From NCBI RefSeq assembly GCF_000376945.1, contig NZ_AQXU01000019.1, positions 62,001-126,000 on the forward strand: a DNA stretch of 64,000 nucleotides. The letters are read 5' to 3'. The stretch's first letter is position 1. Each line of letters starts with the position of its first letter. Of this stretch, positions 26,720 through 35,193 are shown in pieces. The DNA comes from Leeia oryzae DSM 17879. Lineage in GTDB: Bacteria; Pseudomonadota; Gammaproteobacteria; Burkholderiales; Leeiaceae. Under the pieces are notes generated by a model that saw only the letters and a program-made list of their open reading frames with translations, did no database searches and was not told the origin of the DNA. Made by a program: the position numbers and the translations under genes.

Positions 26720-28312
26720 ATGAATCCTGTCTACTACGCCGCACATGCGGTTGCATTGGCGCCTGCCGTCCTGATGTTCTCTTATATCGTTTTACGCATG
26801 TGCCGGCCGGGCGTGGATACGGCCGTCTGGGCACCGTTTCGCGTGCTGGCAGGGCTTGGGCTGATGTGTGCGCTGGTGCAGCCGTGCTTGCTGTGGTCCG
26901 CCAAAGGGCTGATGCCAGCCAGTGAGGTGGCAGGGTGGGGTGCCTGGTTTGCGCCCAACCCGTTGTCTGCATGGCTGGCCGTGCTGGTGCAGCTGCTGGG
27001 CACCGTGATTGGCGTGTTCTCTGCGCGCTACCTGCAGGGGGAGCCCGGCCAGCACCGCTACGCCATCGCGTTTGCTGGCGTACTGGGGTCTGTGCACCCG
27101 CTGCTGCTCGCCGGCCACTGGCTGGTGCTGATTACGGCGTGGGCGGCTGTCGGCCTATTTTTGCGCCACTTGCTGTGTTTTTATCAGGACCGCCCGTTTG
27201 CGCTGCTGGCTGCGCACAAAAAGCGCATTGCAGACCGGCTGGCAGACATGCTGATGCTGCTGGCGGCGGTACTTGCCTGGTCTACGGTGGGGAGCGGTTC
27301 TTTTGCCGGGCTGTGGGCATACCTTGCGCAGCACGGTGCCCCGGTTGCGCTGCAGGGGAGTGCCATCTGCCTGATGCTGGCCGTCATCTTGCGTACAGCA
27401 CTTTTCCCTTTTCATGGCTGGCTGATTCAGGTGATGGAAGCACCTACACCTGTCTCTGCAATGCTGCACGCCGGGGTGGTCAATCTGGGTGGGTATTTGC
27501 TGATTCGCTTCTCGCCGCTTCTGGCGGTGGTGTCTGCGGCACGCTGGCTGCTGGTGGCATTTGGTCTGGGTACCGCGCTGCTGGCCGGGTTTGTCATGCT
27601 CACGCGCATCAGCATCAAGGTGCGTCTGGCGTGGTCTACGGTGGCGCAGATGGGGTTTATGGTGCTGGAGTGCGGCCTAGGCATGTATGAACTGGCCGCG
27701 CTGCATTTGATTGGCCATTCGCTGTACAAGGCGCATGCGTTTCTCTCTGCGTCTTCTGTGGTGCGCAACACACGGCTACAGATGATGCGCGGGCAGCAGC
27801 CGGTTGCCGTCTGGAGCCTGCTGCTGGCGCCGGTGGTTAGCCTGGCCATCGTAACGCTGGTGCAGATGCTTGCCCCGGCAGGCTGGCCATGGTGGTGGAG
27901 CGGCATTCTGGCCTTGGCCTGGAGCCCGTTGCTGTGGGCCCCGGCAGCCCAAGACGGCGTGGTAACAGTCGTGTGGCGGCGGGTGATGTTTGGCGCCTTG
28001 ATGGTCGCGGTGCTAACCACCATGGCGGCCCTGGTGCACATGCTGCCGCTTCGCATTGCGGATGCACCGTTTCATGCCGCTGGCTGGGTGGCACTGGCTG
28101 GCATGGCGCTGCTGTACCTGGGCCTGGCCACGCTGCACCTGTACCCGCAAGGCTTTCTGGCCTGGCGGCGCTGGAGCTACGCCGGGTTTTATGTGGACGA
28201 GTTTTATACCCGCCTAGCTCTACGTCTGTGGCCAGCACGCTGGACGCCAGAGCCGGCAAGCCACACCCCACCACCGCTTGCAGGCACCATGCCTGTCATG
28301 ACCAAAGACTAA
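26720..28312 (+). CDS. dabB: DabB, membrane subunit of the DAB inorganic carbon transporter
   Basis: A 530-residue NuoL/MrpA-like proton-conducting membrane protein (about 14 segments). Key features of the family are visible: GHWLVLITAWAAVGLFLRHL, LFPFHGWLIQVMEAPTPVSA (the conserved HG/EAPTPVSA loop), HAGVVNLGGYLLIRFSPLL and the AQMGFMVLECGLG/HLIGHSLYKAHAFLSA helices with ionisable Lys and His. DabB couples the proton gradient to CO2-to-bicarbonate conversion by DabA. The start at 26720 matches the first hydrophobic helix; longer frames to 26621 run into the regulator gap. dabA follows after 21 bases. Confidence 0.92.
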   Translation: MNPVYYAAHAVALAPAVLMFSYIVLRMCRPGVDTAVWAPFRVLAGLGLMCALVQPCLLWSAKGLMPASEVAGWGAWFAPNPLSAWLAVLVQLLGTVIGVFSARYLQGEPGQHRYAIAFAGVLGSVHPLLLAGHWLVLITAWAAVGLFLRHLLCFYQDRPFALLAAHKKRIADRLADMLMLLAAVLAWSTVGSGSFAGLWAYLAQHGAPVALQGSAICLMLAVILRTALFPFHGWLIQVMEAPTPVSAMLHAGVVNLGGYLLIRFSPLLAVVSAARWLLVAFGLGTALLAGFVMLTRISIKVRLAWSTVAQMGFMVLECGLGMYELAALHLIGHSLYKAHAFLSASSVVRNTRLQMMRGQQPVAVWSLLLAPVVSLAIVTLVQMLAPAGWPWWWSGILALAWSPLLWAPAAQDGVVTVVWRRVMFGALMVAVLTTMAALVHMLPLRIADAPFHAAGWVALAGMALLYLGLATLHLYPQGFLAWRRWSYAGFYVDEFYTRLALRLWPARWTPEPASHTPPPLAGTMPVMTKD

Positions 28313-28333
28313 ACCCGACTACCGGAGGCTGAC

Positions 28334-30910
28334 ATGAACACAGATACGGTTGCAGAACGTAACAAGCACACGCCCGGTGTTGGCGCAGGTGGCGATGTCT
28401 CTGCCCAAGCTGCGTTGGGGACGGATGGCGCATTTGCATGGCAACGGATCAACGCGGCTTGCGAGGCAGCCTGCCAGGCGATTGCGCCGGCGTGGCCGCT
28501 AGACCGCGCCATTGCCGTTAACCCGCACTGGGAGCGGATCAACCGGCCCCTGCGGCAGGTGGCCGCCCGTATGGCCGTACTGGGGGATATTCAGGTGTTC
28601 CCGCCGCTCGATCAGGTGAGTGCAGCGTGGGCATCTGGCCGCATTACGCCTGCAGATTTGCATTACGCCCTTAAAACGCTGCCTGGGGCGGTGGAGGCAG
28701 GCTTGAGCGAGCGCACCTGCCTAGAGGCCCTGGTGAGCCAGCAAAAACCGCAGCGCCTGCCACTGCTGATCGACGTGCTGGACGATGACCCGCAGCGCCA
28801 CGCCCGGCTGTCTTGGCGGCAGGCCATCACGCATCAGGTCAGCCAGACCTGCGCGGCGTACTTTGATGAACATCAGGCAGACTGGCAACCCGGCCGCGGG
28901 CAGGGGCTTTATGCCTTCTGGCGGGACTTGATCACCCACGATCATGGCATTGGCGTGCTGATGGGCTTGCCGCAACTGGGCAAATCGCTGGCGGCGCTAC
29001 CCGCCACACGGCAGGATGCAGAATCCTGGGTGCTACAGCGCCTGGCGCTACCAGAGGCCGCCTGGGCAGACTATCTGGAAGCCGTGCTGCTCACGGTAAA
29101 CGGCTGGGCATCCTGGTGTGCCTACCTGCGCTGGCAGGCAACACTGCGTGGCGGCTCTGACGAACACCTGCGGGACTTGCTGGCCATCCGGTTGGCCTGG
29201 GGTGCCATCTTGCTAGACTGCAAGGACGATATGGCGGCCCGTCATGCCTTTGCCGCCGTACAAGGCCACTGGCGCGATGCCGCAACGCTGCTGAAGCAGG
29301 CAGAAGCGCAGCTGCTGGTAGACGAGGTCTGGCAGGTCGCCTTTGAGGCAGGCTACCAGCGCACACTGGCCCAGAAGCTTGGCGCAACTGTACAGACGGC
29401 AATGCCTGCTGCCGCAACAGAGGTCGAGGTGCAGGCCGCGTTTTGTATTGATGTCCGCAGCGAGCCCATGCGCCGGGCGCTGGAGTCTGTCTGGCCAGCG
29501 GTTCAGACCATCGGCTTTGCCGGTTTCTTCGGCCTGCCGGTGGCCTATTCGCCGCTGGCCACCGCGGTAAACCGGCCGCAGTTGCCGGGTTTGCTGGCGC
29601 CCGCGTTCCACGTCACAGATGTCGTGGTACCCGCAAGCGGGCCAGATGCCCGCCTGTCGAGCGAGGTGGTCAGTGATGCACGCCGCACACGCTTTGCCTT
29701 GTCAGACCAGCTGCATGCGGCCAGCCGCTGGCCGGGGGCCTCTTTTTCTTATGTAGAAGCGGCAGGGCTGGGGTATCTGGGCAAGCTGTTCCAGTGGCTA
29801 AAACCCTCCCGCCGCGCACGTACGCGGGACGATCTGGCCGGTTTGCCCGGGCGCTATAAGGCGGTTTGCCGCCCCGTGTTGGACGGCATAGACAACCCGG
29901 CCAAGGCAGACCTGGCCGCGCGCGTGCTGCACGCCATGGGGATTGCGCACCACCTGGCACCGCTGGTGGTGCTGGTAGGGCATGGCAGCCAGAGTACCAA
30001 TAACGCGCACGCCGCCGCACTAGACTGCGGCGCCTGCTGTGGCCAGACCGGGGAGGTGAATGCGCGCGTGCTGGCCCAGATGCTGAATGACCCGGCCGTG
30101 CGTACTGGCCTTAACCAGCGTGGCATCCATGTACCGGCAGAAACCGTCTTTGTGGCGGCGCTCCACAATACCACTACGGACGAGATAGAAGGCTTTGACC
30201 TTGATCTGCTTGGCCCTGCAGCCAAGGCACGCTGGGACCGGTTGCAAGGCACCTTTGCCCAAGCTGGCGACCAAGTGCGCCGGGAACGCGCCACCCGCCT
30301 GGGCCTGGACCCGACAACCCGCCACAACCAGCTGCTGACCCGCCTGCAAGCGCGCGCCAATGATGGCGCACAGACACGTCCCGAATGGGGGCTAACAGGC
30401 AATGCCGCGTTCATCATCGCGCCACGCCAGCGCACCCAGGGCACGGTGCTGGATGGCCGCTGCTTCCTGCACGACTATGATGCCACCAAGGATGCAGACG
30501 GCAGCCTGCTAGAACTGCTGATGACGGCGCCCATGCTGGTCACCCACTGGATCAACTGGCAATACCACGCCTCTACCTGCGACCAGACACACATGGGCTG
30601 CGGCAACAAGCTGCTCCACAACGTGGTGGGCGGGCATATCGGCGTGTTTGAAGGGAACGGCGGCGACCTGCGCATCGGCCTCGCCAAGCAGTCTGTACAC
30701 GACGGCCAGCGCTGGATGCACGAACCCCTGCGCCTGACCGTGATCATAGACGCCCCGCAAGACGCAATAGAACGGGTAATCGCGCGGCACGCCACAGTCC
30801 GCCACCTGATCAACAACGGCTGGCTGCACCTGTGGCGTTTTGATGAGCCGGGTTTGCAGCGTTATGCAGATGGGCGGTGGCAGGTGTTAGGGCTGGATGT
30901 GGGTGTGTGA
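28334..30910 (+). CDS. dabA: DabA, carbonic-anhydrase-like subunit of the DAB transporter (DUF2309)
   Basis: An 858-residue peripheral cytoplasmic protein that, with DabB, takes up inorganic carbon by vectorial CO2 hydration. Zinc and active-site residues by analogy with the beta-carbonic-anhydrase-like site are all present: Cys371 and Asp373 in FCIDVRSE, His550 in VGHGSQSTNN and Cys565 in DCGACCG (15 residues after the His, the family spacing). Other family blocks are NPHWERINRP near the N-terminus and HDYDATKDADG, HWINWQYHAST and NKLLHNVVGGHIGVFEGNGG near the C-terminus. A good ribosome site (CCGGAGG) precedes the ATG. No RuBisCO or carboxysome gene is in the window, so the role may be to feed carboxylases. 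Confidence 0.95.
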   Translation: MNTDTVAERNKHTPGVGAGGDVSAQAALGTDGAFAWQRINAACEAACQAIAPAWPLDRAIAVNPHWERINRPLRQVAARMAVLGDIQVFPPLDQVSAAWASGRITPADLHYALKTLPGAVEAGLSERTCLEALVSQQKPQRLPLLIDVLDDDPQRHARLSWRQAITHQVSQTCAAYFDEHQADWQPGRGQGLYAFWRDLITHDHGIGVLMGLPQLGKSLAALPATRQDAESWVLQRLALPEAAWADYLEAVLLTVNGWASWCAYLRWQATLRGGSDEHLRDLLAIRLAWGAILLDCKDDMAARHAFAAVQGHWRDAATLLKQAEAQLLVDEVWQVAFEAGYQRTLAQKLGATVQTAMPAAATEVEVQAAFCIDVRSEPMRRALESVWPAVQTIGFAGFFGLPVAYSPLATAVNRPQLPGLLAPAFHVTDVVVPASGPDARLSSEVVSDARRTRFALSDQLHAASRWPGASFSYVEAAGLGYLGKLFQWLKPSRRARTRDDLAGLPGRYKAVCRPVLDGIDNPAKADLAARVLHAMGIAHHLAPLVVLVGHGSQSTNNAHAAALDCGACCGQTGEVNARVLAQMLNDPAVRTGLNQRGIHVPAETVFVAALHNTTTDEIEGFDLDLLGPAAKARWDRLQGTFAQAGDQVRRERATRLGLDPTTRHNQLLTRLQARANDGAQTRPEWGLTGNAAFIIAPRQRTQGTVLDGRCFLHDYDATKDADGSLLELLMTAPMLVTHWINWQYHASTCDQTHMGCGNKLLHNVVGGHIGVFEGNGGDLRIGLAKQSVHDGQRWMHEPLRLTVIIDAPQDAIERVIARHATVRHLINNGWLHLWRFDEPGLQRYADGRWQVLGLDVGV

Positions 30911-31503
30911 GTAGGGCTTATGCTGGGTTAGTAGATTGTTCTGTTGACCCGGTATGGCAAAGCGCAGTGTATTGCAGTTGTGCTGATTTAGTTGCGCCCG
31001 ATGCATTTTCGATCGAATTCCTCGCCTGTATAGTGGTGCCCAAAGATCAGAAATGTATTGCCAAATATAAAACGATGTTTCCGTAAATTTGCTAAAGCGG
31101 TCATAAGCTCCATAGAGCTTTATCGAATGCCTCTTTTGGGCAAGCTGCCTGCTGCCTTATCGGACTATCCACTTGGATCGGGAAAGAGCACCACGAGTTC
31201 GGAGAAGGAGTAGCCGTTCATAATCGAACATGGCAGCTTTTTAGTCGTGCTGTAAAGCACTTAACAAAATAATCTAGTTGTAGAGATTCAAAAAGTTCCG
31301 TTCGCACAATCAACAAGGAAATGGCAAGAACAAGTTATTATTCAAAGAACTATTCGGTCAAAAGGTAAAATTCGCAACAAATAAAAGAGCATGTTGGTAA
31401 TTAGCAGAATTTTGATGAGTCATTTGAAGACTAGAGTTGTTCGATGAACAATTCTCCGAGTTTTCGGTGAGAATCATTTGAGTGCCTAGCAGGGTAAATT
31501 TAG
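30911..31503. other. Non-coding left part of the low-GC island
   Basis: After dabA the composition falls sharply in GC. I see no coding sequence on either strand in these 590 bases; small hairpins (AAGCTC/GAGCTT at 31105-31120, GTGCT-GTAA-AGCAC at 31247-31260) are present but unremarkable. No clear dabA terminator, integrase or direct repeat was found. The right end (31360-31503) is the 3' flank of the tRNA-like RNA. Confidence 0.5.
31437..31474 (-). terminator. Two adjacent hairpins downstream of the tRNA-like RNA
   Basis: On the minus strand, ATTCTC(AC)CGA pairs with TCGGAGAAT (31451-31474), followed by TTGTTC-ATC-GAACAA (31437-31451). They begin 30 bases after the RNA 3' end and could form its terminator or extra structure; the U tract is poor. 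Confidence 0.35.
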
Positions 31504-31627
31504 CGGCCGGTGGAGGATTTGAACCTCCGTCTACCCGACGAAAGGCGACCATTTTTGATCACCTTTCGTCGGGTGGCTGAGAGCAAGCTCTCAGCCCCGG
31601 GGTGCACTACCACTGTGCTAACCGGCC
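31504..31627 (-). ncRNA. tRNA-like RNA with acceptor, D and T arms but no anticodon arm
   Basis: On the minus strand a 124-nt RNA folds with almost no unpaired bases: 7-bp acceptor stem (GGCCGGT/ACCGGCC), TA, D-arm of 4 bp with loop AGTGGTA, linker ACCCCGG, a 9-bp hairpin closed by the stable tetraloop CUUG (31575-31596), directly an 18-bp helix with loop AAAAAU (31533-31574, all pairs Watson-Crick or G-U), AGAC, T-arm of 5 bp with the canonical loop TTCAAAT, then discriminator G and CTA in place of CCA. D-loop GG and T-loop TTC would allow the usual elbow. The place of the anticodon arm is taken by the CUUG hairpin and that of the variable arm by the 18-bp helix, so no anticodon exists. It starts 14 bases after the HEPN-like gene's stop, on the same strand. 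Confidence 0.8.
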
Positions 31628-31641
31628 AACTTAAGCCATAT

Positions 31642-32538
31642 TTACCAATTAAGCACAGTCATTATATCATTAACTTGGCTCGCTGAGTAAAGCAGCTCTA
31701 GCTTCATGAAATTCTTTGCTGCAACAGTACGACGATCCCCTTTAAGATTGCCGAAACGCTTTATCAAGATTGATTTCACCTCGTGCTCTCCTAGCATATG
31801 ACCGCAAAACCATTTTGCTACATCTTGCCAGGCTTTAGAGCATAGTAGTGCGTCGTATGAAGTTAGTTTATCGACTAATGAGGGACTCATCTGATATTGC
31901 TTTTTGATCTTATCTAAAGGCAGCTTTCCCATTGCCTCCTCAGTTCTATTCCGATCTATATCTCCTGACGCATGAAGCTCCTCGTTACGAATGAGCCGAT
32001 AGTAGTTTACGAGTGCAAAAGATGGTGTATTTTGCAATTGCTCTACTTTTGTATTAACTTTTTCCACACTCCGGTCATTGACAGGCATTGATGCAAGCAC
32101 CGTCAGTGCGAGTGTCTTCGTCACAAAGTCCCCCTTGTCTATGTCGTGAAAAAACGCTGTTTCTCCTTTCAGTTTTTTTATAAATTGAGTTGAGCGGACA
32201 CGTTCACATAACTGGTCACCAGCGCTGAATACGTAGGCAAGATGTGAATAAACAAGGTACATTTTTGCATCAACGAATGATGCATCTGGATATAGAGAGT
32301 GAAAACCCAATTTTTTTGCGCATTCACGGAGATATTTAGCCTCGTCCGATTGCTTAGCAAGAGTACCAGCGAAAATTTGGGCTGACATTTCCAATATATT
32401 CAGGTGTAAATTATGCCTGCCTAGTAAATGTCGGAATTCGAATTCAAGCAATCTAGGACACTGATCTTTGTCTAATATTGAACTTTGTAATGTCGTGGAT
32501 GCCTTTAGAGGAGACCTCTTTAGCTGCTTCGATATCAC
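31642..32538 (-). CDS. HEPN-like protein of unknown function, next to the tRNA-like RNA
   Basis: A 298-residue, low-GC gene product I cannot place in a named family. It is predicted mostly helical, without signal or membrane segments. Residues 184-189 read RNEELH, matching the R-x4-H (RNxxxH) ribonuclease motif of HEPN domains, in the context NYYRLIRNEELHASGD typical of such helices; an earlier helix (YSHLAYVFSAGDQLCERV, about 97-114) could be the partner. The start is GTG with GAGAGG upstream. The tRNA-like RNA begins 14 bases after the stop and is probably on the same transcript. HEPN proteins are commonly RNases in toxin-antitoxin, abortive infection and anticodon-nuclease systems (PrrC, RloC, Abi proteins). 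The family call rests on one motif and context. Confidence 0.6.
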   Translation of the reverse strand: MISKQLKRSPLKASTTLQSSILDKDQCPRLLEFEFRHLLGRHNLHLNILEMSAQIFAGTLAKQSDEAKYLRECAKKLGFHSLYPDASFVDAKMYLVYSHLAYVFSAGDQLCERVRSTQFIKKLKGETAFFHDIDKGDFVTKTLALTVLASMPVNDRSVEKVNTKVEQLQNTPSFALVNYYRLIRNEELHASGDIDRNRTEEAMGKLPLDKIKKQYQMSPSLVDKLTSYDALLCSKAWQDVAKWFCGHMLGEHEVKSILIKRFGNLKGDRRTVAAKNFMKLELLYSASQVNDIMTVLNW

Positions 32539-33413
32539 GTTAGCTTACCTCTCATGGTAATGGAATGAAATAATTGCATTTTGGAGGGCTTGTCAGCTAG
32601 TTTGCACGTAGATAAGGGCGTCTTGCCTATCAGCCATCGATGCGCCCTGGCTTTGAAGGAAATTCAGATACTTGAATGTATAAAATACTTGCTCCCATTA
32701 AGGTCTCTTACCAAGCCGTGAGAAAAATTGGAAATTGTATGCAACTTCCGAACAAAAAGTACCATTCATATCATTGGCTGATAGATTTTTTAATACAAGT
32801 GATAATCTATGTGGGAATATGGCATTGTCTTTGTTGTCTTGGCTTGTAATCTGGAGAAAAAGTCAAATATGGGGGATTATCCAAGCGGCAGCTTCTTTGC
32901 TGAAGGTGGTTGTTTTGCCGTCGTGAAAGTGAAGTGTAGCAACAGATCCGAAATCTGCACACCCTGAAACAGGAAGTCGTTGTTTGGCGGGGGTGCAAGT
33001 GAAATGACCGGCATGTAGCCCTGAGCAAATGTTAAGGGCAGATAGTGTGGCAAACTGCTTCAGCAGAGGACAAGACTTAGGCCAAAGCGGACATCCATCA
33101 TAAGTAGCGCATGTCCACTATGGACCATTAGTCGCCAGTCGCACGTCTTACTTAGTGGCTCCAGCTTTGCGGACTTTAGCTGGCACCTTGGCAGGGGGAG
33201 TTAGGGCAAGCGGAGCTGGTCATGGTATCCGCATGATTGAGTGGCATGCGGTCACGCACATGACCAAGCGCTTGAAAAATATGGTGTTCGGGTACGATAA
33301 TACCTGCCTGAAATATCAATTTTTATGCGGGTGGCACGCATATACCATACGAGTATGCTCAACACTTTGACCAGCAATAATCAATACGATTAACTCAAAA
33401 AAAAGAATAGATC
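32539..33413. other. Long intergenic gap between the HEPN-like and SIR2 genes
   Basis: These 875 bases hold the divergent promoters of two defence-type genes. I find no convincing gene. The middle part (about 32,880-33,200) has higher GC than its flanks and contains no frame over about 70 codons; it may be remnant DNA from an earlier insertion. The last 120 bases before the SIR2 start are AT-rich and promoter-like. Confidence 0.5.
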
Positions 33414-34922
33414 ATGAACATTAATGAATTCGTTTCTCAATTTAAAAATCACCCAATATTATTTGTTGGCACAGGGTTCAGCCTTCGATATTTAAACTCA
33501 TCGTTCACATGGGATGGACTGTTGCGATACATTGCAACCGAAGTTTCTGGAAGCCCAGAATATTATCTAGATATAAAATCAAAAAATATAAACAATGGAA
33601 AATACTCTTTTGATAGCATTGCTCAAATATTGGAGATGCATTTCACAGACGCACTTGAGAAAGATCGAAATGGGAAATTCAAAATCATAAATGACAAATT
33701 CTATGAAAATATGGAGAGTGGTAAACACATAAGTCGATTTAAGATTTATATTTCGGAGCTATTATCAAAATTAGAAATAAAAGAAGAAAAACAAGAAGAG
33801 ATAGCCGAATTGAAAAAAGCCGCCAAAAATATCGGCTCAATCATCACTACAAATTATGATCAACTTATCGAAAAAATAGTAGACTTTAACCCACTAATTG
33901 GTAATGATATTCTCTTGAGCAATCCATATGGCGCAATTTATAAAATACATGGATGCACATCAAACGCAGAAAGAATAATAATAACAAATGAAGATTATGA
34001 ACAATTCGACAAGAAGTACGAATTAATCAGAGCGCAACTTCTCTCCCTTTTTATCCATAATCCCATCGTATTTATTGGTTATAGCATTAATGACGATAAT
34101 ATAAAAAAGATTTTAAAAACAATATTTACTTATGTTGAGCCAAATTCAGAACAAGCGTTGAGAATAAGAAATAACTTTCTCCTTGTTGAATATACACAAG
34201 GGGAAGCATCAGAAACAACCTGCGAGCATGATATTGATCTTGAAGGGTTTTCAACAATAAGAATAAACAAAATAAAAACCGATAATTTTTCTTCAATTTA
34301 CAAAGCACTTTCTTCGCTAAAACTCCCAGTTTCAGCAATGGATGTTCGAAAAGTACAAAACATTGTTCAGGAGTTGCAAGCTGGCGGTGAAATAAAGGTG
34401 CACATTACTGAAGACTTAGAGGAACTAAAAAATGGTGACCGAATTATTGCCATCGGCTCAAATAAATCCATTACTTACAAATACATGAACGTAGCAGAGA
34501 CAATATCTAATTACTTCAAGATAATTGACGAAGATAATGAACAGCTTTTGCTACTTATCAACCAGTTTACGATTAGTAAGCAGCAATTTTTCCCCATCTT
34601 TGCATTCTCTAGTATGCAACCCAATCTGCATAAAGCTGCTGAACTTAAGACACAGCAACTTGCCAAAATTAAAGAAACACTAGAAAACACACCGGATACC
34701 TGTAAATCCTCACACAAAACTATTGAAGAAATTCTTGCCGATCAAAACATCGCTGAAAGTAACAAGAGAAAAGTTATATTCTGGTGCGCCATGAATAAAA
34801 CAATTAGCATTGAATGCCTTGAGACTTACTTGAGAGACTTTTCTGAGTCAAAGACAACCGATTATCGTAAATTATTATGCGTATTTGATTATCTCAAATA
34901 CGGCGGCAACTTGCTTCATTAA
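33414..34922 (+). CDS. SIR2-like domain protein, probable antiphage NADase
   Basis: A 502-residue protein with strongly AT-rich codons. The N-terminal 300 residues form a SIR2_2-type fold: nucleotide loop FVGTGFS (17-23), TTNYD (145-149, Asn147), KIHGC (177-181, catalytic His179) and FIGYSINDDNI (about 222-232). Defence sirtuins of this kind (ThsA, DSR, SIR2-pAgo partners) deplete NAD+ on infection. The C-terminal 200 residues (GDRIIAIGSNKSITYKYM and onward) match no domain I recognise and probably sense infection or mediate oligomerisation. There is no membrane segment. It stands alone, 875 bases from the divergent HEPN-like gene. Foreign composition relative to the flanking metabolic genes indicates horizontal transfer. 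Confidence 0.85.
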   Translation: MNINEFVSQFKNHPILFVGTGFSLRYLNSSFTWDGLLRYIATEVSGSPEYYLDIKSKNINNGKYSFDSIAQILEMHFTDALEKDRNGKFKIINDKFYENMESGKHISRFKIYISELLSKLEIKEEKQEEIAELKKAAKNIGSIITTNYDQLIEKIVDFNPLIGNDILLSNPYGAIYKIHGCTSNAERIIITNEDYEQFDKKYELIRAQLLSLFIHNPIVFIGYSINDDNIKKILKTIFTYVEPNSEQALRIRNNFLLVEYTQGEASETTCEHDIDLEGFSTIRINKIKTDNFSSIYKALSSLKLPVSAMDVRKVQNIVQELQAGGEIKVHITEDLEELKNGDRIIAIGSNKSITYKYMNVAETISNYFKIIDEDNEQLLLLINQFTISKQQFFPIFAFSSMQPNLHKAAELKTQQLAKIKETLENTPDTCKSSHKTIEEILADQNIAESNKRKVIFWCAMNKTISIECLETYLRDFSESKTTDYRKLLCVFDYLKYGGNLLH

Positions 34923-35078
34923 GACGAGGACATTCGAAGTGCCATACCTCTCTGCAGTGAAGTCTCACATAAAGCCAGGCAACGGCGTTCTCCCCAACTG
35001 GCTGTTAGCAGACATTACAGCGCATTGTCATGAAATCCCGCTTTGGTCGAACAACAGCCTACTCAATACTTCCCCCAT

Positions 35079-35130
35079 AAAAACCCAATGCGCTGACTGC
35101 TTCATTGATCCATGAAACAGTCAGCGCATT
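35079..35130 (-). terminator. Intrinsic terminator of the semialdehyde dehydrogenase gene
   Basis: AATGCGCTGACTG (35087-35099) and CAGTCAGCGCATT (35118-35130) form a perfect 13-bp stem, extended by TTCAT/ATGAA inside one mismatch. On the minus strand it is followed by GGGTTTTTATG. It is 63 bases past the dehydrogenase stop and marks the right border of the low-GC island. Confidence 0.82.
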
Positions 35131-35193
35131 CTGTGCACATCTTCAGCAGACGCCAACCCCGTCAGCGTCTACCAATAAACGATCAGCTCACAA

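Noticed and set aside
31358-31552. 64-codon frame starting inside the tRNA-like RNA
   Set aside because: It has no ribosome site, begins within a stable RNA stem and the product is low-complexity.
31504-31627. Ordinary tRNA gene or group I intron-interrupted tRNA
   Set aside because: No 5-bp anticodon stem with a 7-nt loop can be formed at the required place; the insert is far too short for a group I intron and is fully accounted for by two perfect hairpins.
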